Source: Myxococcus xanthus | Lineage (GTDB): Bacteria > Myxococcota > Myxococcia > Myxococcales > Myxococcaceae | DNA: 64,000 nucleotides | Reading direction: 5' to 3' | Assembly: GCF_006402735.1 (NCBI RefSeq) | Contig: NZ_CP017174.1 | Location: 3,599,001-3,663,000, forward strand | Part shown: positions 19,896-28,465 of the stretch, one piece after another | Layout of the letters: every line of letters starts with the position of its first letter | How positions within the stretch are numbered: the stretch's first letter is position 1 | Notes under the pieces: generated by a model | The model's database searches: none | What the model was told of the DNA's origin: nothing | The model's input: only the letters and a program-made list of their open reading frames with translations | Translations under genes and position numbers: made by a program

Positions 19896-22118
19896 ATGGC
19901 CACCCTGGTCGTCCGTCACCCTGACGGCACTGAGAACGAATTCGCCATCACGGGCGAGCTGAAGATTGGCCGCCAGCAGGGCAGTGACATCCTCATCACC
20001 GAAGGGGGCGTGTCGCGTACGCATGCGCGCGTCTTCGACGAAGGCGGCACCGTCTTCATCGAGGACGTGGGCAGCGCCAACGGCACGTTCGTCGACGGCC
20101 AGCGCATCATGGAACCCACGGCCCTGACGCCGCAGTCGGAGGTCCTCCTCGGGGACTACGTGCTGCGTCTCAAGGCGGCCGCGGCGCGGGGCTCTGGGGC
20201 CCGGCGCGCGGCGGCCAGGCCCGCGGCGGGGGGCGATGAGCCCATGCCGGTGGGCGGTGAGGGCGGCGGTGCACGCGCCACCCGGGCCATGCCCAGCATC
20301 AAGAAGGGGCCGGGCGCGGCGAAGAGCGAGCCCGGCGCGGCGCTGGCGAAGCGGCCCGCGCGGCCGGCACGTCCCGCCCCCGGAGCCGGCGCACGTCCGG
20401 CGCCGGCGGGTGGCCCGGTGCTTCGCGGCATGGTCGGTCCCTGGGCCGGCCAGACGTATCCGCTCAAGGGCAAGGTGCTCGTGGGGCGGCAGCCGCCCGC
20501 CGGCATCATGCTGGATGACGACTCGGTGAGCCGTCGCCACGCGGAGCTGGAAGCGACCAGCTCGGGCGTGACGGTGCGGGACCTGGGCAGCGCCAACGGG
20601 ACGCTGCTCAACGGCGAGCCGTTGGAACAGACGCCGGTCCCGCTCGAGCCGGGGGATCAGCTCCAGTTCGGCGTGGTGGAGATGACCTTCGAGCCCGAAC
20701 CGTCCGCGGCGCCCGTGCGCCGGGGCGCGGGGCGTGGGGCTGTGGACGAGGATCCCGCCGCCAAGCGCAAGAAGCTCATCATGGTGGCGGCCGGGCTGGT
20801 GGGCGTGCTGCTGATGGTGGGCATGGTGTCCTCCATCCTGAACCCCACGCCGGTGGACGTTCAGGGGTCGGGAGCGGCCGCGCAGATGGATCCGACGCAG
20901 AAGATCCAGGAGCTGCTGAGCGAGTGCCGCTCGTACGCATCCAGCGAGCTGGGCGCCCCCAACTGGGAGAAGGCCCACGAGGTCTGCACCCTGGCGTTGG
21001 ACCTGGACCCCATCCACCCGGAGGCGAACACGCTCATCCGGCGCATCAAGCTGGAGAAGGAGTCCTTCGAGTACTACTCGCAGGGCGAGCGGCTCCTGCA
21101 GCGCCTCAAGCCGGAAGAGGCCCTGGAGTCGTTCCGGAAGATCCAGAAGGAGAGTGAGTACTTCCGCCGTGCCCGCGCCAAGGCGCGCGAGGCCGCCGAG
21201 GCGGTGACGAAGCGCGCACAGGAGGACTGCAAGCTGTACCTGCGCGACTCGCAGTGGAGCGCCGCCGTGTCACGCTGCGAGGTGTTCATGGCGGTGTGGT
21301 GCCAGTCGAAGCCGCGCGAGGACCTGCAGCCGCCCCTGGGCTTCACGCTGAAGCTGGAGGGCCGCCTGCGCCGCGACGAGTGGCGGCCGAAGGATCCGAT
21401 GTTCGTGAAGTTCCTCATCGCGCGGCAGAAGATGGACGCCAACGCGGCGCCCTGGGAGTGTCCGGTGGCGGAGGTGCTGGCCGGTGACGAGCGGGCCGTG
21501 GACCCGCGCACGTTCGTCATGGAGGCGGCGAAGAAGCGCTTCCCCAACAAGCTGATGCAGGCCGCGCTCCTGGACTACTGGGGTGGCCGTGGCAGCGAGG
21601 CGTTGGCCACCATGCAGAAGCTGCGCGCCAACTACGAGGCCGCGCAGTACCACGCCCAGGCGGACGAGCTGATGAAGATCATGTCCACCGTGGATCAGCT
21701 CTTCAAGGTGGGCCAGAGCTACCTGGCCGCCGAGGATCCGGAGAAGGCCGCGGAGCCCTTCCGCGAGGCGCTGGCCACGGACAAGGCGGTGATGCTGGAG
21801 CTGGCCGAGTCCAAGCCGTCCTTCTACCGGCGCAACATCCTCCAGGACATCGCGGAGAAGTCGTACCAGCGCGGCAAGCACTGGGCCGACCGAGAGGACC
21901 GCCGCCGCGCCTGCCGCGTGTGGAAGCTGGGCTTCAGCTTCTACGCGGGCAATCCGAACCTGAACAAGGCGGCGGCCTTCTGCTCCTCGCGGGCCCTGGA
22001 GGCCTTCCGCGCGGCGTCGAGCTGCGGCGACATGGCGGTGGCGCTGGACTACGCCGTCAAGGGCGATGGTGTAGAGGAGATGGTCGTCGCGAAGCAGGGG
22101 GAGCTGGGCTGCAAGTAG
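19896..22118 (+). CDS. Double-FHA, single-TM, TPR-like protein of Kil/Tad locus
   Basis: 740 residues. Two FHA domains (~1-95 with IGRQQGSDI, VSRTHA, SANGTFVDG; ~174-266 with VGRQPPAG, VSRRHAE, SANGTLLNG) flank an Ala/Arg/Pro linker. One membrane helix lies at ~293-314. The C-terminal ~420 residues are helical repeats (TPR-like), with three Cys-containing segments. Topology implies cytoplasmic FHA modules and a periplasmic repeat domain, a good design for linking phosphorylation to assembly of the secretin channel. It starts 7 nt after the kilF stop. It matches the last gene of Kil cluster 1 by position; I leave the symbol empty because I am not sure of the published letter. Confidence 0.88.
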   Translation: MATLVVRHPDGTENEFAITGELKIGRQQGSDILITEGGVSRTHARVFDEGGTVFIEDVGSANGTFVDGQRIMEPTALTPQSEVLLGDYVLRLKAAAARGSGARRAAARPAAGGDEPMPVGGEGGGARATRAMPSIKKGPGAAKSEPGAALAKRPARPARPAPGAGARPAPAGGPVLRGMVGPWAGQTYPLKGKVLVGRQPPAGIMLDDDSVSRRHAELEATSSGVTVRDLGSANGTLLNGEPLEQTPVPLEPGDQLQFGVVEMTFEPEPSAAPVRRGAGRGAVDEDPAAKRKKLIMVAAGLVGVLLMVGMVSSILNPTPVDVQGSGAAAQMDPTQKIQELLSECRSYASSELGAPNWEKAHEVCTLALDLDPIHPEANTLIRRIKLEKESFEYYSQGERLLQRLKPEEALESFRKIQKESEYFRRARAKAREAAEAVTKRAQEDCKLYLRDSQWSAAVSRCEVFMAVWCQSKPREDLQPPLGFTLKLEGRLRRDEWRPKDPMFVKFLIARQKMDANAAPWECPVAEVLAGDERAVDPRTFVMEAAKKRFPNKLMQAALLDYWGGRGSEALATMQKLRANYEAAQYHAQADELMKIMSTVDQLFKVGQSYLAAEDPEKAAEPFREALATDKAVMLELAESKPSFYRRNILQDIAEKSYQRGKHWADREDRRRACRVWKLGFSFYAGNPNLNKAAAFCSSRALEAFRAASSCGDMAVALDYAVKGDGVEEMVVAKQGELGCK

Positions 22119-22163
22119 CACGCGTCGTGGACAGGGCCGGGCGGGCGCGCTAGGCACGGGGGC

Positions 22164-24890
22164 ATGGTCGACACCAGCCCTTCGCGCTCAGCGCCCACCC
22201 TGGTCCTCATCGACGCGTCCGGCTTCATCTTCCGCGCCTACCACGCCATCCCTCCGCTCACGACGAGCAAGGGTGTGCAGACCAACGCCGTGCTGGGCTT
22301 CACGCGCATGGTGCTCAAGGCCCTGCGTGAGCTGAAGCCCACCCACGTGGCGCTCGCCTTCGACAAGGAGAGCCGCACCGAGCGCCAGAAGATTGATCCA
22401 ACGTACAAGGCGAACCGCGAGGGGCCCCCGGAGGACCTGGTTCCCCAGTTCGCCCTCATCCGCCGCGTGGTGGAAGCCATCAACGTGCCCGTGCTGGAGG
22501 TGGCCGGCTGGGAAGCCGACGACGTCATCGGCACGCTGGCCGTGAAGGCGAAGCAGGAGGGCTTCTGCGTCCAGGTCGTCACCGGCGACAAGGACTTCGT
22601 GCAGATTGTCGACGACGACGTGCGCCTGTACGACCCGATGAAGGACGTGCACACGCTGCCCGCGGACGTGAAGGTGCGGCTGGGCATCGAGCCAGGGCAG
22701 ATGCGGGACTATCTGGCCCTCATTGGCGACGCGGTGGACAACGTCCCCAAGGTGCCGGGCATCGGCCCGAAGACGGCCACCGAGCTCATCCAGCAGTTCG
22801 GTGACGTGGAGACGCTGCTCTCGCGCCTGGATGAGGTGAAGAAGCCGAAGATCCGGGAGAACATCGCCTCGCACCGCGAGAGCCTCCTGCGCGCCAAGGT
22901 GCTCGTCACCTTCAAGACGGACCTGTCGCTGGACGTGCGCATGGCGGACCTGGCCCGCCGGCCGGTGGACGCGCAGCGCTCGCGCGAGCTGTTCACCGAG
23001 CTGGAGTTCTTCGCCCTCCTCAAGGAACTGCCCCAGCAGGACGGTGTCGCCGGGGCGCCCGAGGAGGTGAAGGAGAAGCCCGCGCCGCTGGCGGTGACGC
23101 CGCGGCTGGTGGGCGCGGACGCGGAACTCGCCCAGCTGGCTGGCGCCGTGCGCGAGGCGGGCGCCGTCACCCTGATTCCCGCCTACGAGGGCTCGCCTTT
23201 CGGCGCGAAGCTGGTGGGCCTGGGCGCGGCGCTGCCGGACGGGCAGACGGCGTATGTGCCGCTGCGGCACGCGCAGCTCGGCGTCACCCAGGTGCGGCCG
23301 GAGGCCTTCACCGCGGCCTTCCGCGAGGTGCTGGAGGACGCGGCGGTGAAGAAGGGCGGGCATGACCTCAAGGCGCTCAGCCTGGTGCTGGCCAACGACG
23401 GCATCACCCTTCACGGCGCGCACGACGACGTGGAGCTGCTCAGCTACCTGCTCAACCCGTCCCGCCGCGAGCACGCCCTGGTGGACCTGTCGCGCGAGCG
23501 GCTGAACACGGAGCTTCCACCCCTGCCTCCCGCCGCGGAGGGCAAGCGCGGGAAGAAGGACCGCGCGCTGGCGGACCACACGGTGGAGGAGGTGGCCACC
23601 GACTTCGCCATCCGCGCCGAGGCCGCGCGCCGGCTGGCGCCCGAGCTGTGGAAGGAGCTGGAGGCGGCGAAGCTGGCGGCGCTGGCTCGCGACATGGAGC
23701 TGCCGCTGTTGCCGCTGCTGGCGCAGATGGAGCGCCGGGGCGTGCTGCTGGACACCGCCGAGCTGTCGCGCACCTCGGTGAAGGTGGACGCCGCCGTCGA
23801 GGCGCAGGTGAAGGAGGTCTACCGGCACGCGGGCCGCGAGTTCAACATCGGCTCCAATCCGCAGCTGGTGGAGGTGCTCTTCACGGAGCTGAAGCTGCCC
23901 ATCATCAAGCGGGGCAAGACGGGCCCGTCCGCGGACCAGGAGGTGCTGGAGAAGCTGTCCGAGGAGCACCCGCTGCCGGGCGCCATCATCGAGTACCGCA
24001 GCCTGTCCAAGCTGAAGAGCACCTACCTGGACACGTTGCCTACGCTGGTGGCCGCCGACGGGCGCATTCACACCACCTACCACCAGGCGGCCACCGCCAC
24101 CGGGCGCCTGTCCTCCACCGACCCGAACCTCCAGAACATCCCCGTCCGCACCGACCTGGGCCGGGAGATTCGCCGCGCCTTCGTGGCCGCGGAAGGGCAC
24201 CAGCTGGTGAGCGCGGACTACAGCCAGGTGGAGCTGCGGCTGCTGGCGCACATCGCGGACGACCCCGTGCTCATCGAGGCCTTCCTCCATGACGAGGACA
24301 TCCACACCCGCACCGCGGCCGAGGTGTTCGGCGTGGCCAAGGAGCAGGTGGACCGCGAGCAGCGCCGCGTCGCGAAGATGGTGAACTTCGGCATCGCCTA
24401 CGGCCTGTCACCGCACGGCCTGGCGGCGCGGCTGGGCATTGCCCAGGACGTGGCCCGCGACATCATCGCGCGCTACTTCACGCGCTACGCCGGCATCCGG
24501 CGCTACCTGGAGGAGACAGTCGATAGGGCGCGCAAGACGGGCTACGTGGAGACGCTCTACGGCCGCCGCCGCTACATGGCGGACCTGAACTCCAAGAACC
24601 GCGGCGTGGCCCAGGCCGCCGAGCGCGCCGCCATCAACATGCCCATCCAGGGCACCGCCGCGGACCTCATCAAGAAGGCCATGCTGGCGGTGGACGAGGC
24701 GTTGACGGCCCAGAAGCTGCGCACACGGATGCTGCTGCAGGTCCACGACGAACTCCTCTTCGAGGCGCCAGACGCGGAAGTGGAGCAGGTGAAGGCGCTG
24801 GCGGTGAAGGCCATGTCCTCGGTGGCCGACCTGAAGGTGCCGCTCAAGGTGGACGTGGGCGCGGGGCGCAGTTGGGCGGACGCGCACTGA
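22164..24890 (+). CDS. polA: DNA polymerase I
   Basis: 908 residues. The N-terminal 5' nuclease (~1-300) starts LVLIDASGFIFRAYHAIPP and has GWEADDVIGTLA and the helix-hairpin-helix IGDAVDNVPKVPGIGPKTA. The polymerase domain has motif A SADYSQVELR (~684), motif B RRVAKMVNFGIAYG and motif C VHDE (~860). The middle 3'-5' exonuclease fold (~310-490) has lost its catalytic acids: in the exo I position the sequence reads IPAYEGSPFGAKLVGL without the D-x-E pair, and exo II reads HDLKALSL. So it should fill gaps and remove RNA primers without proofreading, as in several other bacterial Pol I. It stands alone downstream of the Kil locus. Confidence 0.97.
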   Translation: MVDTSPSRSAPTLVLIDASGFIFRAYHAIPPLTTSKGVQTNAVLGFTRMVLKALRELKPTHVALAFDKESRTERQKIDPTYKANREGPPEDLVPQFALIRRVVEAINVPVLEVAGWEADDVIGTLAVKAKQEGFCVQVVTGDKDFVQIVDDDVRLYDPMKDVHTLPADVKVRLGIEPGQMRDYLALIGDAVDNVPKVPGIGPKTATELIQQFGDVETLLSRLDEVKKPKIRENIASHRESLLRAKVLVTFKTDLSLDVRMADLARRPVDAQRSRELFTELEFFALLKELPQQDGVAGAPEEVKEKPAPLAVTPRLVGADAELAQLAGAVREAGAVTLIPAYEGSPFGAKLVGLGAALPDGQTAYVPLRHAQLGVTQVRPEAFTAAFREVLEDAAVKKGGHDLKALSLVLANDGITLHGAHDDVELLSYLLNPSRREHALVDLSRERLNTELPPLPPAAEGKRGKKDRALADHTVEEVATDFAIRAEAARRLAPELWKELEAAKLAALARDMELPLLPLLAQMERRGVLLDTAELSRTSVKVDAAVEAQVKEVYRHAGREFNIGSNPQLVEVLFTELKLPIIKRGKTGPSADQEVLEKLSEEHPLPGAIIEYRSLSKLKSTYLDTLPTLVAADGRIHTTYHQAATATGRLSSTDPNLQNIPVRTDLGREIRRAFVAAEGHQLVSADYSQVELRLLAHIADDPVLIEAFLHDEDIHTRTAAEVFGVAKEQVDREQRRVAKMVNFGIAYGLSPHGLAARLGIAQDVARDIIARYFTRYAGIRRYLEETVDRARKTGYVETLYGRRRYMADLNSKNRGVAQAAERAAINMPIQGTAADLIKKAMLAVDEALTAQKLRTRMLLQVHDELLFEAPDAEVEQVKALAVKAMSSVADLKVPLKVDVGAGRSWADAH

Positions 24891-25228
24891 CGCGCGGGCA
24901 GGGCGGCGCGGCGCGGGGCGAAAAAACACGGGAGGAGCGCCCACCCCCGTAGGCGCCCCTCCCGCATGCTCCACCCGCGGCCCCCACAGCCGCTGCTGCA
25001 CTCACTGCGACAAATGCGCCGACCCGTCCGACCGGCGAGTCGCGTGGACCCCCATCCACGCGTCTTGCCAGCGGCTCGCGGTGCGCGCTCACCACTCCCC
25101 AGCGGGAGCGCGCCTTCCCACAAAGCGCGCCATGGGCCCCCACCCAGGCACACTCCCTCCCGCCGGTCTCGGACGCGCCCGTTTCCGGGCACGTCAAGTC
25201 GAACGGGCCGGCCAACCCCTGCACGCCC
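24891..25228. other. Convergent intergenic region after polA
   Basis: 338 bp between polA and the leftward gene at 25229. A terminator-like hairpin lies at 24921-24964. The rest (24965-25228) has no recognisable gene or repeat on either strand. Confidence 0.6.
24921..24964 (-). terminator. Rho-independent terminator for the leftward transcript
   Basis: A 13-bp stem with one mismatch, CGGGAGGAGCGCC (24929-24941) against GGCGCCCCTCCCG (24952-24964), with six A at 24921-24926 that read as TTTTTT after the stem on the minus strand. It would stop transcription from the gene at 25229 and may also slow polA read-through. Confidence 0.6.
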
Positions 25229-25753
25229 TCAGTGCATTGCCGTACGTCCATCTCCCGTGTCCGGGGACACGCGCCGCGTCCGGGAAGGACGCTCGAAGTA
25301 TTCGACGACCAGCCCACCGAAAGGCACCCGCGGGCCATCCGCGCGCGGGTCCTTCATCCGTTGGAGGAGCGCCACCGCGGAGTCCACGGCTTCGTCCACG
25401 GCGCGGTTGATGCGCTCGCGCTCCCAATCCCCGCCACCGAGCACCTCGGAGGCATCCACCAGGCAGCGCCGCAGCGCCGCGAATTCGTCATAGAGCGAGC
25501 GGGCGCCCCGGTGCGCCGACAAGCGCAGCACCGCGCGCGTGCGGCTCCAGGGGCTGGACTCCTCGCCCGCCAGCGTCCGGCCCAACTCGCGGATGAAGGG
25601 CTCCACCAGGTTGTCCAACTGGGTGGGCGCGCCCTGCGACGCGTCCGAATCGGGCGCCGCCAGCACCATCCGTCGCCACAGCGCGGAGATTCGATCCGGC
25701 TGCTGACGGAAGAACCGCGCCAGCACGGCTGCCTTACGTCCACGCTCGCTCAT
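25229..25753 (-). CDS. Hypothetical protein, possible RsbRD N-terminal-like sensor
   Basis: 174 residues, all-helical, without signal or membrane segment. The pattern AVLARFFRQQPDRISALWRRMV at the start, LVEPFIRELGRTL in the middle and SLYDEFAALRRCLV later resembles the non-heme globin-like RsbRD N-terminal domain found in stressosome proteins and in front of some kinases. This is a moderate, unverified resemblance. The start at 25753 is favoured by GGAAGG 10 nt upstream; in-frame upstream codons lack a ribosome site. Confidence 0.7.
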   Translation of the reverse strand: MSERGRKAAVLARFFRQQPDRISALWRRMVLAAPDSDASQGAPTQLDNLVEPFIRELGRTLAGEESSPWSRTRAVLRLSAHRGARSLYDEFAALRRCLVDASEVLGGGDWERERINRAVDEAVDSAVALLQRMKDPRADGPRVPFGGLVVEYFERPSRTRRVSPDTGDGRTAMH

Positions 25754-25888
25754 GTCCAGTGCCTTCCGCATCGCGTACGGAAGCCAAAGCAATCCATCGG
25801 CCAACGCCCCAGGGATAGGTCTCCCCAGTGAAATCAGCCATTTGCCTTGAAGGGATGGGCAGGCAGAGGAGCAGCACGCCCGTAGAAA

Positions 25889-25910
25889 CTACAGGCCCCG
25901 CCCTGTAGTC
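25889..25910 (-). terminator. Hairpin downstream of the gluzincin gene
   Basis: ACTACAGG (25889-25896) and CCTGTAGT (25903-25910), an exact 8-bp stem with a 6-nt loop. On the minus strand it is followed by TTTCTACGG. It lies 25 nt after the peptidase stop and may end that transcript. Confidence 0.45.
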
Positions 25911-25934
25911 ATGTCAGGACGGAAAGGGCGGCGT

Positions 25935-27134
25935 TCAGTGGAGGGTGGGCTTCGGCGGCCGGCCGCCGGGGCCGTCCTCGTCGTCCAGTTCACCCGGAAG
26001 GTCGCCAATGGCGCTGTCCGCGGGCGCCTCGCCGTCCTGGGCCTCCAGGTGGGCTTCCGTGCCCTGTGAGCCCGCGGGCCAGTCCGGCCAGGTGGAGTCC
26101 CCGGCACTCACGGCGGTGCCCTGCGCCTGGGCTTGCGCGGCCTGGGCGGCCAGCAGACGCAGCGCGGCGTCCTCCGCGGCATCCTGGGCGGCCATCTCCG
26201 CCAGCTTCGCGGCGCGCTGCTGGCGGCGGCGGGCATAGGCGGCCACGCAGAGGAAGGACGCGCCCAGCCAGACGAGCGCGGAGCTGGTGGTGAGTGGGAG
26301 CCAGCCGTAGCGCGCGGCCAGGCCTTCACGCCAGTCCGTCTCCTCCACCAACAGCGAGGTGCGGAAGGCCTTGCCGAAGGCCGTCTCGAAGGGCTCGCCG
26401 CGCGCCACGCCGTCCACGAGCGCGGCCATGGCCTGGGGGCCGAACTTCGCCGACAGGTGCGCGACGAAGGCGGCGCTCTGCGCGTAGGCGATTTCCACGT
26501 CCGACGGCACGTCCGGCCAGGCCCGGTCGAGGTGCTCGAAGTGGAACACGCGCTCCTGGGTGACGGCCCGGAAGAGGGCGGAGTAGTGCGTCAGGGAGTA
26601 GCGCTCCCCGGTGACGTACTGCGCGACGCCTTCCTGGAACCAGCGGGGCCACGACGGGGCCAGCTGCCCCAGGGCCACGTGCGCCAGCTCGTGCCGGAGT
26701 GTCTGCTGGCCCTCCGGCTCGTGGAGGCTGAGCGCGTCCAGCAGGATGATTTGATGGGCGGGGTAGGCCAGCGCCACGGCCCAGCCCGGGGGCTTGCCGC
26801 CGGGCAGCGCCAGGGCCTCGAACTCCGTGCGGCCCACGCCCAGGCGAATCTCGGTGACGCCCGGCCAGTCCTTGCCGAGGATGGTGCCGAACCGGTCGCG
26901 GACGCCTTCAATCTGCCGGGACAGCTCGTGCGCGGCGGCGGTGGCGGCGGCGGTGTGGAGGATGCGGAAGCGCTTCGTCGTCACGTCCCCGCTGACCTGG
27001 GGCGGACGCGTCAGGGGCACCAGCGCGGCGTCATTCACGACGTCATGGGCGTGGGTGCCATGAGGGCCGCCCGGCTCCTGGGCCCAGGCCCCGGGAGCGG
27101 CGAGCAGCAGGAGCAGGACAAGCAGGTGGCGCAT
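25935..27134 (-). CDS. Secreted, C-terminally membrane-anchored gluzincin metallopeptidase (peptidase MA family)
   Basis: 399 residues with a Sec signal peptide (RHLLVLLLLLAAPGAWA). Zinc motif HELAH lies at 148-152, with the third ligand probably Glu168 in RWFQEGVAQY; this HExxH + E arrangement is the peptidase MA pattern. A hydrophobic segment near 288-305 (SALVWLGASFLCVAAYA) followed by an Arg-rich stretch predicts an inner-membrane anchor, with the catalytic domain in the periplasm and an acidic, low-complexity tail in the cytoplasm. Substrate unknown. The start was chosen at the ATG that gives the signal peptide, with GTGAGG 9 nt upstream. It lies 77 bp after divIVA, on the same strand. 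Confidence 0.85.
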   Translation of the reverse strand: MRHLLVLLLLLAAPGAWAQEPGGPHGTHAHDVVNDAALVPLTRPPQVSGDVTTKRFRILHTAAATAAAHELSRQIEGVRDRFGTILGKDWPGVTEIRLGVGRTEFEALALPGGKPPGWAVALAYPAHQIILLDALSLHEPEGQQTLRHELAHVALGQLAPSWPRWFQEGVAQYVTGERYSLTHYSALFRAVTQERVFHFEHLDRAWPDVPSDVEIAYAQSAAFVAHLSAKFGPQAMAALVDGVARGEPFETAFGKAFRTSLLVEETDWREGLAARYGWLPLTTSSALVWLGASFLCVAAYARRRQQRAAKLAEMAAQDAAEDAALRLLAAQAAQAQAQGTAVSAGDSTWPDWPAGSQGTEAHLEAQDGEAPADSAIGDLPGELDDEDGPGGRPPKPTLH

Positions 27135-27177
27135 GTGCGGCGGCCTCACGTTCCCACTGACATAACAGCCTCGCCCC

Positions 27178-27192
27178 AGGTTGCAGCAACCT
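27178..27192. promoter_or_regulatory. 15-bp perfect palindrome between divIVA and the peptidase gene
   Basis: AGGTTGCAGCAACCT, two 7-bp arms around one base, 44 bp upstream of the peptidase start. The single-base centre is wrong for an RNA hairpin but ideal for a dimeric repressor, so I call it a candidate operator. Confidence 0.45.
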
Positions 27193-27211
27193 CACCGTGC
27201 GGCGCGGCGCG

Positions 27212-27739
27212 TCAGGAGTCGCCGTTGGCCTTCTTCTGGGACAGATACGCCACGTTGTCCTCGACGCGCGCGTAGTCGCGGTCCGCGAACGTGGGGCTCT
27301 TGAAGGTCTCCAGCAGCTTCTGGTGGGCATCCAACACGGAGCGGACCTGCGACTCGAACTGGGTGCGCTGGCGCTTCAGCTCGTTGATGTCCTCCACCAC
27401 CTGCACCAGCCGCTGGTGGGCGCCGTGGACGATCTTCTCCGCCTGATGCTCGGCGTCCGCGATGATGATTTCCGCTTCCTTCTTCGCGGCGTCCTTCAGG
27501 TCCTCGCTGATGCGCTGGGCGGTGACCATGGTCTCCTGGAGGGTGCGCTCCCGTTCCTGGTGCTGCTCCACCTTGAACTGGGTGCGCTTCACTTCCTCCT
27601 TGAGCGCGATGTTCTCCTTCACCACCTCCTCGAATTCACCGGCGATGAGCTCGAGGTAGGCCTCCACCTCACGGCGAGAGAAGCCGCGCAGGGCCGTTTC
27701 GAACCGCTTCTGCCGGATGTCGAGCGGAGTGATTTTCAT
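27212..27739 (-). CDS. DivIVA-domain coiled-coil protein
   Basis: 175 residues. The N-terminus MKITPLDIRQKRFETALRGF followed by SRREVEAYLELIAGEFE is the DivIVA lipid-binding/curvature domain. The rest is a long coiled coil (EVKRTQFKVEQHQERERTLQ). DivIVA proteins mark negatively curved membranes at poles or division sites and recruit partners; in Gram-negative delta-proteobacterial relatives the role is poorly known. It sits between a HEAT-repeat gene and the gluzincin on one strand. The start is the conserved MKI with no competing codon. Confidence 0.93.
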   Translation of the reverse strand: MKITPLDIRQKRFETALRGFSRREVEAYLELIAGEFEEVVKENIALKEEVKRTQFKVEQHQERERTLQETMVTAQRISEDLKDAAKKEAEIIIADAEHQAEKIVHGAHQRLVQVVEDINELKRQRTQFESQVRSVLDAHQKLLETFKSPTFADRDYARVEDNVAYLSQKKANGDS

Positions 27740-27844
27740 GACGCCGCAGTGTAGCGCAGGGGCGTCACATCTCCAGGAATCGGCCCTTGACCTGAGCGCC
27801 GGCGCTGGCGGGTGGTGCCCGCATGGCTGCCCGGCGGGCGGGCG

Positions 27845-28363
27845 TCAGCGGCGCGTCGCGTCCCACTGAGACACGACGGTGCGCGCGGCGTTCTGCACCC
27901 CCGCGGTGAGCCGCGAGTCGACGGCGGCGTCCTGGACGGCCCGGCGCGCGGTGGGCGTGCGCTGGAAGACGAGCCCGTTGAGCGCCTGGATTTTCAGCGC
28001 GTCCGGCAGCCGGGGGTGGCGCACCACGTTGGCCAGAATCTCCTCCGCCCGGGGGTGCTGGAACAGCGTGACGGCCCTCAGCGCCGCCTGCTGGATGCGG
28101 GGATTGGGGTCCCACAGGAGCGTGGCCAGCGCGTCCAGGGCGCGGGCATCTCCCAGCAGCGCCAGGTCTTCGATGGCGATGGCCCGAATCTCCTCCGGCG
28201 CGGGCCGCACCGCCCCCAGAAGGCCCCGCAGGAGGGCTGCGTCGTCCGTCGCGGGCGCCGGGGCGGCCTCCACCGGGGGCGTGGGCGCCGGACCCGAGGG
28301 GGCCGGGGCCTGGGCACGGGCGGCGGTGGCAAGGAGCAGGCCAGCGAGAAGCAGGGGACGCAT
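27845..28363 (-). CDS. Exported HEAT-repeat protein
   Basis: 172 residues with a signal peptide (RPLLLAGLLLATAARAQ), an Ala/Pro linker, and HEAT-like helical repeats (EEIRAIAIEDLALLGDARALDALATLL; IQQAALRAVTLF). HEAT repeats bind proteins, so it is probably a periplasmic scaffold. The start at 28363 has GAAGGG 6 nt upstream. It is divergent from the J-domain gene, sharing a 102-bp promoter region, and 105 bp before divIVA. Confidence 0.8.
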   Translation of the reverse strand: MRPLLLAGLLLATAARAQAPAPSGPAPTPPVEAAPAPATDDAALLRGLLGAVRPAPEEIRAIAIEDLALLGDARALDALATLLWDPNPRIQQAALRAVTLFQHPRAEEILANVVRHPRLPDALKIQALNGLVFQRTPTARRAVQDAAVDSRLTAGVQNAARTVVSQWDATRR

Positions 28364-28465
28364 GGAGGCCCTTCTAACCCGGGGCGGAGAGATTTTCTTG
28401 ACGCGATCTCCCATCGTGGGACCTTCCCCGCGCTACAGGCGTGTTGCAAACGGGAGCAAGGTTCG

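Noticed and set aside
22188..24305. 705-codon open frame antisense to polA
   Set aside because: It mirrors the third-position GC bias of polA; its His/Arg/Gln-rich composition matches no family.
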